A stretch of 64,000 nt of DNA from Paenalcaligenes sp050487225 (GCF_050487225.1 NZ_JBKQGY010000001.1:1302001-1366000); one strand, 5' to 3'; shown: positions 24,644-34,609, counted from the stretch's first letter. The notes: generated by a model not told the origin, from the letters alone. Numbers and translations: made by a program.

Positions 24644-26281
24644 TTAGCGTGAATTTGCCAAAGCAGCCTTAACATAACTGATGAACAGCGGGTGACCATC
24701 GCGTGGTGTAGAGGTGAACTCTGGGTGGAACTGCACACCCATGAACCATGGATGCGTCGGGATTTCCATGATTTCAGGCAGGTTCTCAGTAGGAGTACGT
24801 GCACTGATCACCAAACCAGCCTCTTCCAGTCTAGGCACATAAGCGTTATTCACCTCAAAGCGGTGACGGTGACGCTCGTTAACCTCTGGGCCGTAGATGC
24901 TCGCAGCACGAGTACCCTCTTTCACTGGGCAACGCTGTGCGCCTTTACGCATCGTGCCACCCAAGTCATCTTCTTGACTACGGTGCTCTACTTTGCCATC
25001 ACGATCTTGCCATTCGGTGATCAATGCCACTACTGGGTGTGCTGCGGAAGGATCGAACTCTGTACTGTTCGCACCACCCAAACCAGCCACATGACGAGCA
25101 AACTCGATCACGGCCAATTGCATACCCAAACAAATACCCAAGTAAGGCACCTTGTTTTCACGGGCATAACGGATTGCCGTAATTTTGCCTTCTGTACCAC
25201 GCTTACCGAAACCACCAGGTACCAGAATGGCGCTCAGGCCTTCCAAGCACGCTGTGCCATCACGCTCGATGTCTTCGGAATCGATGTACTGAATTTTAAC
25301 TTTGGTACGTGTGTGTATACCGGCGTGAATCAACGCCTCGCTTAGCGATTTGTAGGACTCTGTCAGCTCCACATACTTACCTACCATACCGATGGTAATT
25401 TCGTGCTCTGGGTGCTCCAACGCATCAACCAAGTTATCCCACATGGTCAAATCGGCTGGTGGTGGAGAAATTGCCAACGCATCACATACCAACTGATCCA
25501 GACCTTGCTTATGCAACATAGCTGGAATCTTGTAGATGGAAGTGGCATCCCATACGGAGATCACGGCATCCAATGGCACATTGGAGAACATGGAGATCTT
25601 GGCACGCTCATCATCTGGAATTTCGCGATCAGCACGACACAACAAAGCGTTAGGGAACAAACCAATTTCACGCAGCTTTTGTACAGAATGCTGTGTAGGT
25701 TTGGTTTTCAGTTCGCCTGCAGATTTGATGAATGGCACCAATGTCAGGTGCACCAATGCAGTGTGGTTACGTCCCAGACGCAAGCCCATTTGACGCACAG
25801 CTTCCAAGAACGGCAAGGATTCAATATCCCCTACAGTGCCGCCAATTTCAACAATCGCCACATCAGCCTCACCGTTGTAGGCCGCTTTGGCGCCACGCAT
25901 GATGAAGTCTTGAATTTCATTAGTGATATGAGGAATAACCTGAACGGTTTTACCCAGGTAATCGCCACGACGCTCTTTGCGCAGAACGGATTCATAGATC
26001 TTACCGGTGGTGAAGTTATTCACCTTACGCATTTTGGTAGAGATGAATCGTTCGTAGTGTCCTAAGTCCAGATCAGTTTCCGCACCGTCTTCGGTCACGA
26101 AGACTTCGCCGTGCTGGAAAGGGCTCATGGTGCCTGGGTCCACGTTGATATAAGGATCCAGCTTGAGCATGGTGACACGCAAACCGCGAGATTCGAGTAA
26201 CGCGGCCAGTGATGCCGCTGCAATGCCTTTACCCAGAGAGGAGACTACCCCCCCTGTTACAAATACATATTTGGTGGTCAT
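24644..26281 (-). CDS. pyrG: CTP synthase
   Basis: 545 residues, amidates UTP to CTP with glutamine. The N-terminal synthetase domain starts YVFVTGGVVSSLGKGIAAAS (P-loop-like) and carries the CTP/UTP contacts GTVGDIESLPFLEA. The C-terminal class I glutamine amidotransferase has the nucleophile in YLGICLGMQLAVIE (about residue 380) and HPEF near the end. First gene of the pyrG-kdsA-DUF1330-eno-ftsB run. Several long open frames on the opposite strand are artefacts of its codon use. Confidence 0.98.
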   Translation of the reverse strand: MTTKYVFVTGGVVSSLGKGIAAASLAALLESRGLRVTMLKLDPYINVDPGTMSPFQHGEVFVTEDGAETDLDLGHYERFISTKMRKVNNFTTGKIYESVLRKERRGDYLGKTVQVIPHITNEIQDFIMRGAKAAYNGEADVAIVEIGGTVGDIESLPFLEAVRQMGLRLGRNHTALVHLTLVPFIKSAGELKTKPTQHSVQKLREIGLFPNALLCRADREIPDDERAKISMFSNVPLDAVISVWDATSIYKIPAMLHKQGLDQLVCDALAISPPPADLTMWDNLVDALEHPEHEITIGMVGKYVELTESYKSLSEALIHAGIHTRTKVKIQYIDSEDIERDGTACLEGLSAILVPGGFGKRGTEGKITAIRYARENKVPYLGICLGMQLAVIEFARHVAGLGGANSTEFDPSAAHPVVALITEWQDRDGKVEHRSQEDDLGGTMRKGAQRCPVKEGTRAASIYGPEVNERHRHRFEVNNAYVPRLEEAGLVISARTPTENLPEIMEIPTHPWFMGVQFHPEFTSTPRDGHPLFISYVKAALANSR

Positions 26282-26382
26282 TTCGATAGACGCCTGAGGG
26301 TTAGATCAGGCAGTAGCGGGAAATTTGGATTATAACGGCAACCATGGGTCAATTGAAACAAACTGACCCGGCTGCACCTGTT

Positions 26383-28188
26383 TTACAACAAGGCTTGCGT
26401 CTGCTGTTGCAGCCACTCTAAAGCCTCGCCTTGCAAGAGCGGAGACAGGCGTTCACGTACCTCATCGTGGTACGTATTTAGCCACTGCACTTCCTCTTGC
26501 GTTAATAAAGAACGTTCGATACAACGCGTATCAATGGGGCATAGCGTTAGGGTCTCAAAACGCAAGAAATCGCCAAACTCTGTGCTGAGCGCTGGCTGCG
26601 CTACCACCAAGTTTTCGATACGAATACCCCACTGCCCTGCCCTATATAAACCGGGCTCGTTGGAGGTCACCATGCCCTGCTGCATGGCTACTGGTTTCGC
26701 CGGCCTACCACGCCATGAAATGGATTGAGGGCCTTCGTGTACGTTCAAGAAATAGCCTACGCCATGCCCTGTTCCGTGCCCGAACTCCAGCCCCTCACGC
26801 CACAACGGCAGTCGAGCCAAAACATCCAGCTGTTGACCAGTTAGCCCCGTAGGAAATACCGCCTGAGACAACTGAATCATGCCTTTCAGCACAAGGGTGA
26901 AATCCCGTTTTTCGGCGGCATTAATCTGGCCCACTGGCACCACGCGTGTGATATCCGTAGTACCGCCCCAATACTGACCACCAGAGTCTATCAGCAACAA
27001 GCCATCACCTTGAATCCACGCATAGCTTTTCTCTGTGGCTTGGTAATGGGGCATAGCACCATTTGGGCCAAATGCCGCAATAGTACCAAAGCTTGGACTG
27101 ACAAAACCTGGCTTCGCCGCACGTCTGGCCGTTAGTTCTACGTCCACCTCAATTTCAGATACGGGACGCTCACGCACGGTGCGCTCAAACCATGCAAAAA
27201 ACTCGCACAATGCCGCACCGTCTTGCTCCATGGCGTCACGTATATGAGCAATCGCTTGTTCGCCTTTAATGGCCTTCAAACTTTGCGATGGGTTCAACGC
27301 TTGCAGCCACTGGGCTTGCGGTGCAGCCAACAACGTACCTACAGTGACGCGCTGAGGGTCTACCAAGATAGCAATGTCGTCAGGCAGGTGCGCCAAATCA
27401 TCAGCCACTTGGGCGTAATCACGCAGCTCAATACCATCTGCACGTAATGCCTTAACCAATGCTGGTGGTACTTTTCCTGCGGCCACATACAAAATAGCAC
27501 GATCAGCATCTAGCCAGAAATGCGCTAAAAACACCGGGTTGTACGGCACATCACCACCGCGCAAATTCAGCAGCCACGCAATGTCATCCAAACTGGAAAT
27601 CAAATGGCCATCTACCGCCAAGGCCTGCATCTGCTCACGCACTTGCTGCAACTTCTGGGTACGTGATTCAATCGCATACTCCAACGCATGTTCATACACA
27701 GGCGCATGGGGCAATGCGGGGCGCTCAGCCCACATTTGTCCCGGTAAGTCCAACGAGGTTTCTAGACGCAAACCGCTGTCATGAATACGGCTCCAGCTAT
27801 CAAAACTCTGCATAGACAACACATTGCCGTCTATCGCAACTACATCACCTTCTGCCAAGTGCGCTTCCACCCATGGCAGTGGGTCCAACACACCGGTATC
27901 ACCTTGGCGCATGAGTGCTATGCCTGAATCACGCAGATCACTCTCGGCTTGCACCCAGTAGCGGCTGTCAGTCCAAAGACCTGCAAAATCTTGGGTGACG
28001 AGCAAACTGCCTGCAGAACCGCCAAAACCACTCAGCCACGCTCGTGCTTGCCAATGTTCTGGCAAATACTCGGACAGATGGGGATCAGCAGAAGGGATAA
28101 AACATGCCTGCACAGCTGCCTGCTGCATCACGGCACGTAGCGCCTGAATACGGTCACTAATAGAGTGGGAAGCCTTGAGTTTATTCAT
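26383..28188 (-). CDS. pepP: aminopeptidase P family protein (M24B)
   Basis: 601 residues, the long form of Xaa-Pro aminopeptidase with two creatinase-like N-terminal domains and a C-terminal M24 'pita-bread' domain. Metal ligands appear in LLIDSGGQYWGGTTDITRVV (about 395-415) and in GHGTGHGVGYFLNVHEGP (about 472-490), with TSNEPGLYR and the final Glu in WGIRIENLVV. It removes N-terminal residues before proline in the cytoplasm. The length and two-domain N-terminus match the APP1-like, not the short E. coli PepP-like, class; the symbol is therefore approximate. Confidence 0.88.
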   Translation of the reverse strand: MNKLKASHSISDRIQALRAVMQQAAVQACFIPSADPHLSEYLPEHWQARAWLSGFGGSAGSLLVTQDFAGLWTDSRYWVQAESDLRDSGIALMRQGDTGVLDPLPWVEAHLAEGDVVAIDGNVLSMQSFDSWSRIHDSGLRLETSLDLPGQMWAERPALPHAPVYEHALEYAIESRTQKLQQVREQMQALAVDGHLISSLDDIAWLLNLRGGDVPYNPVFLAHFWLDADRAILYVAAGKVPPALVKALRADGIELRDYAQVADDLAHLPDDIAILVDPQRVTVGTLLAAPQAQWLQALNPSQSLKAIKGEQAIAHIRDAMEQDGAALCEFFAWFERTVRERPVSEIEVDVELTARRAAKPGFVSPSFGTIAAFGPNGAMPHYQATEKSYAWIQGDGLLLIDSGGQYWGGTTDITRVVPVGQINAAEKRDFTLVLKGMIQLSQAVFPTGLTGQQLDVLARLPLWREGLEFGHGTGHGVGYFLNVHEGPQSISWRGRPAKPVAMQQGMVTSNEPGLYRAGQWGIRIENLVVAQPALSTEFGDFLRFETLTLCPIDTRCIERSLLTQEEVQWLNTYHDEVRERLSPLLQGEALEWLQQQTQALL

Positions 28189-28321
28189 TTTCCTGACAAT
28201 CTTGTGCGCTCTGGTAACGAAGTAATGTATACGTTACGCTTAAACCAACAGTATAGCGTTCTAAAACAAACTGTTTGACGATTCTGAAGTTGCTTTTAGA
28301 CCCGCAAACGGCTGCCTACCC

Positions 28322-28327
28322 TATAAT
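28322..28327 (+). promoter_or_regulatory. possible ETF-QO promoter -10 with flanking inverted repeat
   Basis: TATAAT at 28322-28327, flanked by GCTGCC upstream and GGCAGC downstream, a 6-bp inverted repeat spanning the -10. The -35 at 17 bp is weak. About 90 bp before the gene. Confidence 0.4.
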
Positions 28328-28414
28328 TGGCAGCATCCTAATATTTTTGTTGCATCGCCGCGTACTTTGCTACGAACGTTGCAACACCATACCTATATCC
28401 GGAGGACCTCTTAC

Positions 28415-30064
28415 ATGTCTGAACGCGAATCGATGGAATACGATGTGGTCATCGTAGGCGGCGGGCCTGCTGGCCTAGCCACTGCTATCCGCATCAAACA
28501 ACGTGCCGCCACAGCCAACCAAGACATCAGCGTTTGCGTGTTGGAAAAAGGTGCTGAGATTGGTGCTCACATCCTATCCGGCGCGGTGATGGACCCTCAA
28601 GCCCTGACTGAGCTGATTCCAGACTGGAAAGACAAAGGTGCACCCTTAAATATAGAAGTCAACGCAGATAAGTTTGTTTTTTTGGATGAAAAAGGCGCCA
28701 AAGAAACCCCCATGTGGATGCTGCCTGACTGTTTTAAAAACCACGGCAACTACATCGTACGACTGGGTGATGTCACCAAATGGTTGGGCGAACAAGCCGA
28801 AGCACTGGGCGTGGATATTTTCCCCGGCTTTGCCGCTGCCACCCTGCTTTACACCGAAGATGGTTCAGCCGTTCGTGGCGTCATCACCGGCGATATGGGT
28901 GTAGCCCGCGATGGCACACACACCGCGCATTACCAACCCGGTATGGAACTGCTGGCGAAATACACCATTTTCGCAGAAGGTTCTCGTGGTCACCTAGGCC
29001 GTCAACTCATCGAGAAATACAAACTTGATGAAGGCAAAAACGCCCAAAGCTACGGTATTGGCATTAAAGAAATGTGGGAAGTTGATCCTTCCCAATCCCA
29101 ACCCGGCTTGGTAATGCACTTGGCTGGCTGGCCACTGGATTCCGACACTTATGGCGGCGCTTTCTTGTACCACTTGGATAACAATATCGTTGTCGTAGGG
29201 TTGGTCGTGGGCTTGGATTACGCTAACCCATGGTTGTCGCCATTTGAAGAGTTCCAACGCTTCAAAACTCACCCATACGTACGCTCTACCTTTGAAGGCG
29301 GCAAACGTTTGGCCTACGGCGCTCGCGCCTTGACTGCTGGCGGCCTGCTGTCCTTGCCTAAACTGGTATTCCCCGGTGGCGCACTGGTTGGCTGTGAGGC
29401 CGGTTTCTTGAATGCGTCACGCATCAAAGGAAGCCACGCTGCAATCAAATCTGGCATGATGGCCGCTGATGCCATCGTTGACGCTCTGAGCAACAACCGC
29501 GAGTACGACGAGCTTAGTGCTTATCCTGCGGCCTTTGAAGACTCTTGGTTGCACGCTGAACTGAACAAAGCTCGTAACTTTAAGCTGTGGTTCAAAAAAG
29601 GCCGCACGATGGGTACGTTGATGACAGGTATAGAGCAGTTGGTACTGAAAGGTAAGATGCCTTGGTCACTGCGTAACACCAAACCTGATCATGCATTCCT
29701 GCAACCTGCCGCATCGTGTCAGCGTATCGAGTACCCTAAACCAGATGGCAAACTCACCTTTGACCGCCTAAGCTCCGTCTTTATCTCTAACACCAACCAC
29801 GAGGAAGACGAGCCTATTCACCTGACCCTTAAAGATGCCGCGATTCCAGTCAAACTGAATCTGGCCACCTACGCTGGTCCAGAAGCCCGCTACTGCCCAG
29901 CTGGTGTATACGAGTTCATCAAAGGTGACTCAGGCGAAGACCAACTACAAATCAATGCACAAAACTGCGTGCACTGTAAAACCTGTGATATTAAAGACCC
30001 TTCCCAAAACATCGTTTGGGTACCACCTCAAGGTGGTGAAGGGCCTGTTTATAACGGGATGTAA
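28415..30064 (+). CDS. electron transfer flavoprotein-ubiquinone oxidoreductase
   Basis: 549 residues. Passes electrons from reduced ETF (fatty acid and amino acid oxidation) to ubiquinone at the inner membrane. The N-terminal FAD site is YDVVIVGGGPAGLATAIRIK; a ubiquinone-binding hydrophobic stretch and GGLLSLPKLVFPGGALVGCE follow; the C-terminal 4Fe-4S cluster uses CPAGVYE and CVHCKTCDIKDP. The ATG at 28415 has GGAGGA 8 nt upstream, so it is preferred to the upstream ATG at 28367. No etfAB genes are in the window. A large terminator follows. Confidence 0.96.
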   Translation: MSERESMEYDVVIVGGGPAGLATAIRIKQRAATANQDISVCVLEKGAEIGAHILSGAVMDPQALTELIPDWKDKGAPLNIEVNADKFVFLDEKGAKETPMWMLPDCFKNHGNYIVRLGDVTKWLGEQAEALGVDIFPGFAAATLLYTEDGSAVRGVITGDMGVARDGTHTAHYQPGMELLAKYTIFAEGSRGHLGRQLIEKYKLDEGKNAQSYGIGIKEMWEVDPSQSQPGLVMHLAGWPLDSDTYGGAFLYHLDNNIVVVGLVVGLDYANPWLSPFEEFQRFKTHPYVRSTFEGGKRLAYGARALTAGGLLSLPKLVFPGGALVGCEAGFLNASRIKGSHAAIKSGMMAADAIVDALSNNREYDELSAYPAAFEDSWLHAELNKARNFKLWFKKGRTMGTLMTGIEQLVLKGKMPWSLRNTKPDHAFLQPAASCQRIEYPKPDGKLTFDRLSSVFISNTNHEEDEPIHLTLKDAAIPVKLNLATYAGPEARYCPAGVYEFIKGDSGEDQLQINAQNCVHCKTCDIKDPSQNIVWVPPQGGEGPVYNGM

Positions 30065-30111
30065 GACCTTATTGTCCTAGACGGCTGTACTACGCGACTA
30101 CGACAAACACT

Positions 30112-30164
30112 CAGGGGGCGGTGAGAGTAGATTATTTATATCTACCTTCACCGCCCCCTGTTTT
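30112..30164 (+). terminator. rho-independent terminator
   Basis: CAGGGGGCGGTGA pairs with TCACCGCCCCCTG, with a further inner 6-bp stem (GTAGAT/ATCTAC) after a 2x2 mismatch, followed by TTTT. A very stable hairpin after the ETF-QO gene, probably also insulating the convergent transporter gene. Confidence 0.85.
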
Positions 30165-30197
30165 ATCAGCCATCACCACACAGCCATAACGGCATCG

Positions 30198-31085
30198 CTA
30201 AGCGCTACGCTTTTTACGCCTCGGTAGGTTAATCACCACCAACCCTGTTATCACCAAGACCACACCCAGCTTCGTTAAGGTATCGGGTACTTCGCCCAAA
30301 ATTGCCCACGCCAACAAAATCGCTAGCACGGGCACACCTAAACTAGACATGCCCGCAACGGTCGCTGATACACGCTGGATCACACTTAGCCATAGCAACC
30401 AGCCTACTCCCGAGGCCAACGCCCCCATGTACAGCAAACCTATCACGAGCTCAGGGCCAACCACCCACGGCTGTTGTGGTACGAGCAGCCCCATAGGGAT
30501 AGTAATCAACGCCCCCATCAGCAACTGCCACACCGTCAGGTTAATAATGTTGGGCTGATGTTTCTCAAACATCACTTTGGACCATACCGCACCGATCCCC
30601 CAGCATGCACCTGCTAACAACGCCAACAGCGAGCTTGCCATACCACCCATGCCCTGCCACGGCTTTAACACCATCAACAACCCCACCAAGCCAAAACCTA
30701 GCGCGATGAGATACTTGGCATCGGGTTTGTTACCCATGATGCGCCATGAGAAAAACACCACCCAAAATGGCATGGTGTAAGCCAGCAGCACCACCTGTCC
30801 TGCACCGCCACTCATCAGCGCAAACTGAGCCAACACTTGGAACCCTACCGTTTGCATCACGGCTATACCAAAGCACAGCCAAAAGGGTGGCATGCTAAAA
30901 GGAATACGCCGCCAATACTGCACCGCAAATAAAAAGAAAAATGCGATGACATAACGCGTAGCCACCAAATCAATGGGACCGATGAGTTTGGTCATGGATT
31001 TCATCACAATCCAACTCACCCCCCACAGCACTATCGTTAGCCCCATCAACAATAGGGCATTACGGCTTGACTCACTTTGTTCCAA
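30198..31085 (-). CDS. EamA/DMT-family permease, TTG start
   Basis: Drug/metabolite transporter with ten predicted spans (two EamA repeats: LLLMGLTIVLWGVSWIVMKS, then LLALLAGACWGIGAVWSKVM). Substrate unknown. The start is chosen as TTG at 31085 because AGGAGA lies 6 nt before it, while the upstream in-frame ATG at 31127 is within the preceding gene and without a ribosome-binding sequence. With TTG the protein has 295 residues. The TAG stop of the upstream MFS gene is one base away, so the two are translationally coupled. Positively charged C-terminus (RRKKRSA). Confidence 0.82.
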   Translation of the reverse strand: MEQSESSRNALLLMGLTIVLWGVSWIVMKSMTKLIGPIDLVATRYVIAFFFLFAVQYWRRIPFSMPPFWLCFGIAVMQTVGFQVLAQFALMSGGAGQVVLLAYTMPFWVVFFSWRIMGNKPDAKYLIALGFGLVGLLMVLKPWQGMGGMASSLLALLAGACWGIGAVWSKVMFEKHQPNIINLTVWQLLMGALITIPMGLLVPQQPWVVGPELVIGLLYMGALASGVGWLLWLSVIQRVSATVAGMSSLGVPVLAILLAWAILGEVPDTLTKLGVVLVITGLVVINLPRRKKRSA

Positions 31086-31086
31086 C

Positions 31087-32391
31087 CTAGTCTCCTGTAT
31101 GCGCGGCTTGTCGCACACCACGCACAAAATCTACTTGTCTCAACCACATCAACGCAACAATAAAAAACAATCCTGTAAACAGCAATGCCAAGCGTTGATT
31201 ACCTTGGCTTACCCACGCCACAATGCCATACGACAAAGGCCCTACTACCGCTGCCAACTGCACTGCAAAGCTCCACAGTGCATAGAACTCACCTTGCCTA
31301 CCCGGTGGGGTTAAACCACCCACCATCGCCCTGCCCGCGCTTTGGCTACTCCCTATACATACGCCGGCCAGTGCTGCCGCTATCCAAAACCCCGTCACCG
31401 AGGTAGTCACACTGGCTACCACCACCATCACCAACCACCCAAACAACGTGAGTGTCAGCGCTATTTTGTGCCCAATCGCATCTTGTACTGAACCGAAAGT
31501 CAGCGCACCAATGGCTGCCGCAATGTTGACTGTAAAAATCAACATCATGGTCTGCCCCATGTTAAAGCCCATAACCTGCGTGGCATACACCGACGATAAG
31601 GTGATCACTACTGAAATACCTGCTTGATAGCAGGCACAACAACAAAGCAATCGGTAGAGATCAGGAAAGTGCTCACGACTTTCTATATACGCTCGCCGTA
31701 TGTGTGCAAACCAATTGTGTGATGCGATGGTTTCCGTTGCCGCTGCGGGCTCTTTTAACCACAGAAAAGCAGGTATGGCCGCCACACTAAACACAGCGGC
31801 TGTCAGCACCATCACCCACGGCACATACTGCGACGCTAGCCACCCTTTATCTTCGCCCATTACCACCACAAACAGCGATAACCCCAAGGTCAGCATGCCA
31901 CCAAAATAGCCAAAACCCCAGCCCCAACCCGACACCCTACCCAGCGCCCCAGGCTTAGCAATGGTAGGCAAAAAAGACGCTACAACGGCTTCGCCTACGC
32001 AGTAACAATAGTTGGAGAGCACTAAAAACACCATTGCCCACCACAAGGCACCCGGCCCGGCCCCTGCCAAAAACAGCGTTCCCACCACGCACCCCACCGT
32101 GCTGGCGAACAATAAGAAACGTTTACGAGCCCGCCTATCTACCCAAGCGCCCAATGCAGGCATGCTCAGCATGATCAACAGATAAGACAGCGATAACGTG
32201 AGTGTCCACGCCAAAGTGCCCCATGCAGCACCCTCAGCCACTACCCCCACAAAATACGCACCAAATACGGAGGTCAATACAACGGTGGTGTAACCCGAGT
32301 TAGCAAAGTCATACATTGCCCATGCCCAGAACTCGCGCTTTCTCACCTGTGGCTGAAGGGTATGCGCCAAGCGCCCTGTGGTGTTTTGCAT
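31087..32391 (-). CDS. UMF1-type MFS transporter (Atg22-like)
   Basis: 434 residues, 12 predicted membrane spans. The signature REFWAWAMYDFANSGYTTVV near the start is typical of the UMF1 group of MFS proteins related to yeast vacuolar effluxer Atg22; other marks are GWGWGFGYFGG and SRAMVGGLTPPGRQGEFY-like GRAMVGGLTPPGRQGEFYA. The ATG at 32391 (MQNTTGRLAH) is favoured; the open frame extends 26 codons upstream without homology. It is coupled to the downstream EamA permease. Amino acid or metabolite export is plausible but not shown. Confidence 0.82.
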   Translation of the reverse strand: MQNTTGRLAHTLQPQVRKREFWAWAMYDFANSGYTTVVLTSVFGAYFVGVVAEGAAWGTLAWTLTLSLSYLLIMLSMPALGAWVDRRARKRFLLFASTVGCVVGTLFLAGAGPGALWWAMVFLVLSNYCYCVGEAVVASFLPTIAKPGALGRVSGWGWGFGYFGGMLTLGLSLFVVVMGEDKGWLASQYVPWVMVLTAAVFSVAAIPAFLWLKEPAAATETIASHNWFAHIRRAYIESREHFPDLYRLLCCCACYQAGISVVITLSSVYATQVMGFNMGQTMMLIFTVNIAAAIGALTFGSVQDAIGHKIALTLTLFGWLVMVVVASVTTSVTGFWIAAALAGVCIGSSQSAGRAMVGGLTPPGRQGEFYALWSFAVQLAAVVGPLSYGIVAWVSQGNQRLALLFTGLFFIVALMWLRQVDFVRGVRQAAHTGD

Positions 32392-32439
32392 GCCTGCTCG
32401 TTGTATGTGAAGTAATAGGACTATATTGCCTGAAAACAG

Positions 32440-32478
32440 AACACCCTGTTGGCTACAGCATCGTGCCAACAGGGTGTT
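32440..32478 (-). terminator. rho-independent terminator of fghA
   Basis: ACACCCTGTTGG / CCAACAGGGTGT, 12-bp perfect stem with a 13-nt loop, followed on the minus strand by TCTGTTTTC. It separates the formaldehyde pair from the MFS gene. Confidence 0.75.
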
Positions 32479-32492
32479 TAGCCTGCACAGAA

Positions 32493-33344
32493 TCAGGTTA
32501 AGCGTTCAGCGTGAAAACGCAAATGATCATCCATAAAGGTGGCAATAAAATAATAGCCATGATCATAGCCAGCATGCCTACGCAAGGTCAGCGGCTGACC
32601 TGCTGCTTGGCACGCTGCTTCGAATGCTTCTGGGTACAGTTGCTCAGCCAGAAACTGGTCGCTTAAACCTTGATCTATTAAGATTCCGGCTGGGAAAGGT
32701 TGTTGCGACTGCCGCATCAACGCCGACGCATCATGCTGCTCCCATGTTGCACGGTCATCACCTAAATAACCGCTAAAGGCTTTATGCCCCCACGGGCACT
32801 TAGTGGGTGCAGCAATAGGAGCAAAAGCAGATACGCTACGGTATTTCTCTGGATGACGCAGTGCCAATACCAATGCCCCATGCCCCCCCATAGAGTGACC
32901 AAAAATGCCTACCTTTTTAGCATCACCCGATAACTGCGTTGTAACGATAGTAAATAACTCGTCAGCCACATAGCTTTCCATACGGTAATGCGTAGACCAG
33001 GGTGCTTGCGTGGCATCCACATAGAAACCAGCACCCGTGCCGAAATCCCAATGATCGGCCTCGCCAGGTACTTCTGCCCCACGAGGGCTAGTATCCGGCG
33101 TAACCAACATCACGCCCAACTGTGCAGCCAAGCGCTGGGCCGCACCTTTGATCATGAAGGTTTCTTCTGTGCACGTTAACCCGGCCAGATAAAACAGCAC
33201 CGGTACTTTGCCCTGTTTGGCTTGTGGCGGCTCAAACACCGAGAACCGCATAGGTAGCCCAATTGCTTGGGATGCATGTTTATAAAAGCGTTGCACTCCG
33301 TCAAAACAACGGTGCTCGCTAATTACTTCAAGCTCTACCGACAT
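32493..33344 (-). CDS. fghA: S-formylglutathione hydrolase
   Basis: 283 residues. Hydrolyses S-formylglutathione to formate and glutathione, second step of formaldehyde detoxification. Esterase D fold with the oxyanion and glutathione contacts LAGLTCTEETFMIKGAAQRL at about 50-70 and the nucleophile Ser in FGHSMGGHGALV (about 148); Asp and His lie near the end (IDQGLSDQFL, GYDHGYYFI). It lies 24 bp downstream of the matching dehydrogenase, so the pair is one operon. Confidence 0.95.
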   Translation of the reverse strand: MSVELEVISEHRCFDGVQRFYKHASQAIGLPMRFSVFEPPQAKQGKVPVLFYLAGLTCTEETFMIKGAAQRLAAQLGVMLVTPDTSPRGAEVPGEADHWDFGTGAGFYVDATQAPWSTHYRMESYVADELFTIVTTQLSGDAKKVGIFGHSMGGHGALVLALRHPEKYRSVSAFAPIAAPTKCPWGHKAFSGYLGDDRATWEQHDASALMRQSQQPFPAGILIDQGLSDQFLAEQLYPEAFEAACQAAGQPLTLRRHAGYDHGYYFIATFMDDHLRFHAERLT

Positions 33345-33368
33345 AAGGCCATACCCTCCAACTACAAA

Positions 33369-34478
33369 TTAGTACACCACTACTGAGCGAATAGACTCAC
33401 CACGCTTCATTAAATCGAAGCCCTCGTTGATTTGATCCAACGACAACTTATGCGTGATCAGGTCATCAATATTCAGCTTACCTTCCATGTACCAATCTAC
33501 CAGTTTAGGTACATCAGTACGACCACGAGCACCACCAAACGCCGAGCCTTTCCATACGCGGCCTGTAACTAGCTGGAATGGACGCGTAGAGATTTCTGCA
33601 CCAGCTTCCGCCACACCAATAATGATGGACTGGCCCCAACCACGGTGGCAGCACTCTAAGGCTTGACGCATAACTTTGGTGTTACCTATACACTCGAATG
33701 AGTAATCGGCACCGCCATCGGTCAATTGGATAATATGATCCACAACGTTTTCTACTTCACTAGGATTAATGAAGTGGGTCATGCCGAACTGTCTAGCCAT
33801 GGCTTCACGCTCAGGGTTCAGATCTACACCGATGATCTTATCGGCACCTACCATTTTGGCACCCTGAATCACGTTCAGACCAATACCGCCCAAACCAAAC
33901 ACCACCACATTGGCACCGGCTTCTACATTGGCTGTAAACAAGACCGCCCCGACGCCCGTCGTGACACCACAACCTATGTAGCAAACTTTATCAAAAGGTG
34001 CGTCAGGACGAATTTTTGCCAATGCAATCTCAGGCACCACAATGTGGTTTGCAAAGGTGGACGTCCCCATGTAGTGGAAAATAGGTTTGCCATCAATAGA
34101 GAAACGCGATGTGCTGTCTGGCATCAAGCCTTTACCTTGTGTAGCACGAATGGCTGTACACAAGTTTGTTTTGCGGGACAGACAGGATTTGCACTGACGA
34201 CACTCAGGGGTATAGAGCGGCACAACGTGATCACCGGCTTTCAGCGACGTCACGCCAGGACCTGTTTCCAACACTACGCCTGCACCTTCATGCCCCAAAA
34301 TCGCAGGGAACAACCCCTCTGGATCAGCACCCGATAACGTGTAGTAATCCGTATGACAAATACCGGTAGCTTTAATTTCTACCAATACCTCGCCTGCCTT
34401 AGGACCTTGCAGGGTGACTTCTTCTATAGTTAGTGGCTCCCCCGCCTTCCAGGCTACGGCTGCGCGTGTTTTCATCAT
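33369..34478 (-). CDS. adhC: S-(hydroxymethyl)glutathione dehydrogenase (class III alcohol dehydrogenase)
   Basis: 369 residues, NAD-dependent oxidation of the glutathione-formaldehyde adduct. Catalytic zinc ligands lie in ATGICHTDYYTLSG and GHEGAGVVLE, the structural zinc has the four Cys in PECRQCKSCLSRKTNLC (about 94-110), and the NAD fold has VFGLGGIGLNVIQGA. GGAG lies 8 nt before the ATG pair. It precedes fghA. No frmR-type repressor gene is adjacent. A 203-codon open frame on the other strand is a shadow. Confidence 0.96.
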   Translation of the reverse strand: MMKTRAAVAWKAGEPLTIEEVTLQGPKAGEVLVEIKATGICHTDYYTLSGADPEGLFPAILGHEGAGVVLETGPGVTSLKAGDHVVPLYTPECRQCKSCLSRKTNLCTAIRATQGKGLMPDSTSRFSIDGKPIFHYMGTSTFANHIVVPEIALAKIRPDAPFDKVCYIGCGVTTGVGAVLFTANVEAGANVVVFGLGGIGLNVIQGAKMVGADKIIGVDLNPEREAMARQFGMTHFINPSEVENVVDHIIQLTDGGADYSFECIGNTKVMRQALECCHRGWGQSIIIGVAEAGAEISTRPFQLVTGRVWKGSAFGGARGRTDVPKLVDWYMEGKLNIDDLITHKLSLDQINEGFDLMKRGESIRSVVVY

Positions 34479-34609
34479 TTTTTCAACTCCAATGTAATGC
34501 TAGTGTCAGCTGTTCAGGCAGTCTATTCTGCCCCTGCCTTGAGCACAAGCCCTATAGCCAGCCTGTCAAAAAGGCTTTTTGCTGCGCATTGTCAACGCAC
34601 TGAAATTTT

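Noticed and set aside
24692..26065. Long plus-strand frames (217 and 220 codons) over pyrG
   Set aside because: Composition (Thr, His, Gln, Cys rich) is typical of antisense shadows; pyrG is intact on the minus strand.
26346..26369. GGGTCA...TGACCC hairpin between pepP and pyrG
   Set aside because: Six-base stem without a T-run; too weak to call a terminator.
28216..28239. GTAACG...CGTTAC inverted repeat upstream of pepP
   Set aside because: Six-base arms with a 12-nt gap are expected by chance at this scale; no second support.
33726..34337. 203-codon plus-strand ORF
   Set aside because: Antisense to the complete adhC gene, no domain seen.
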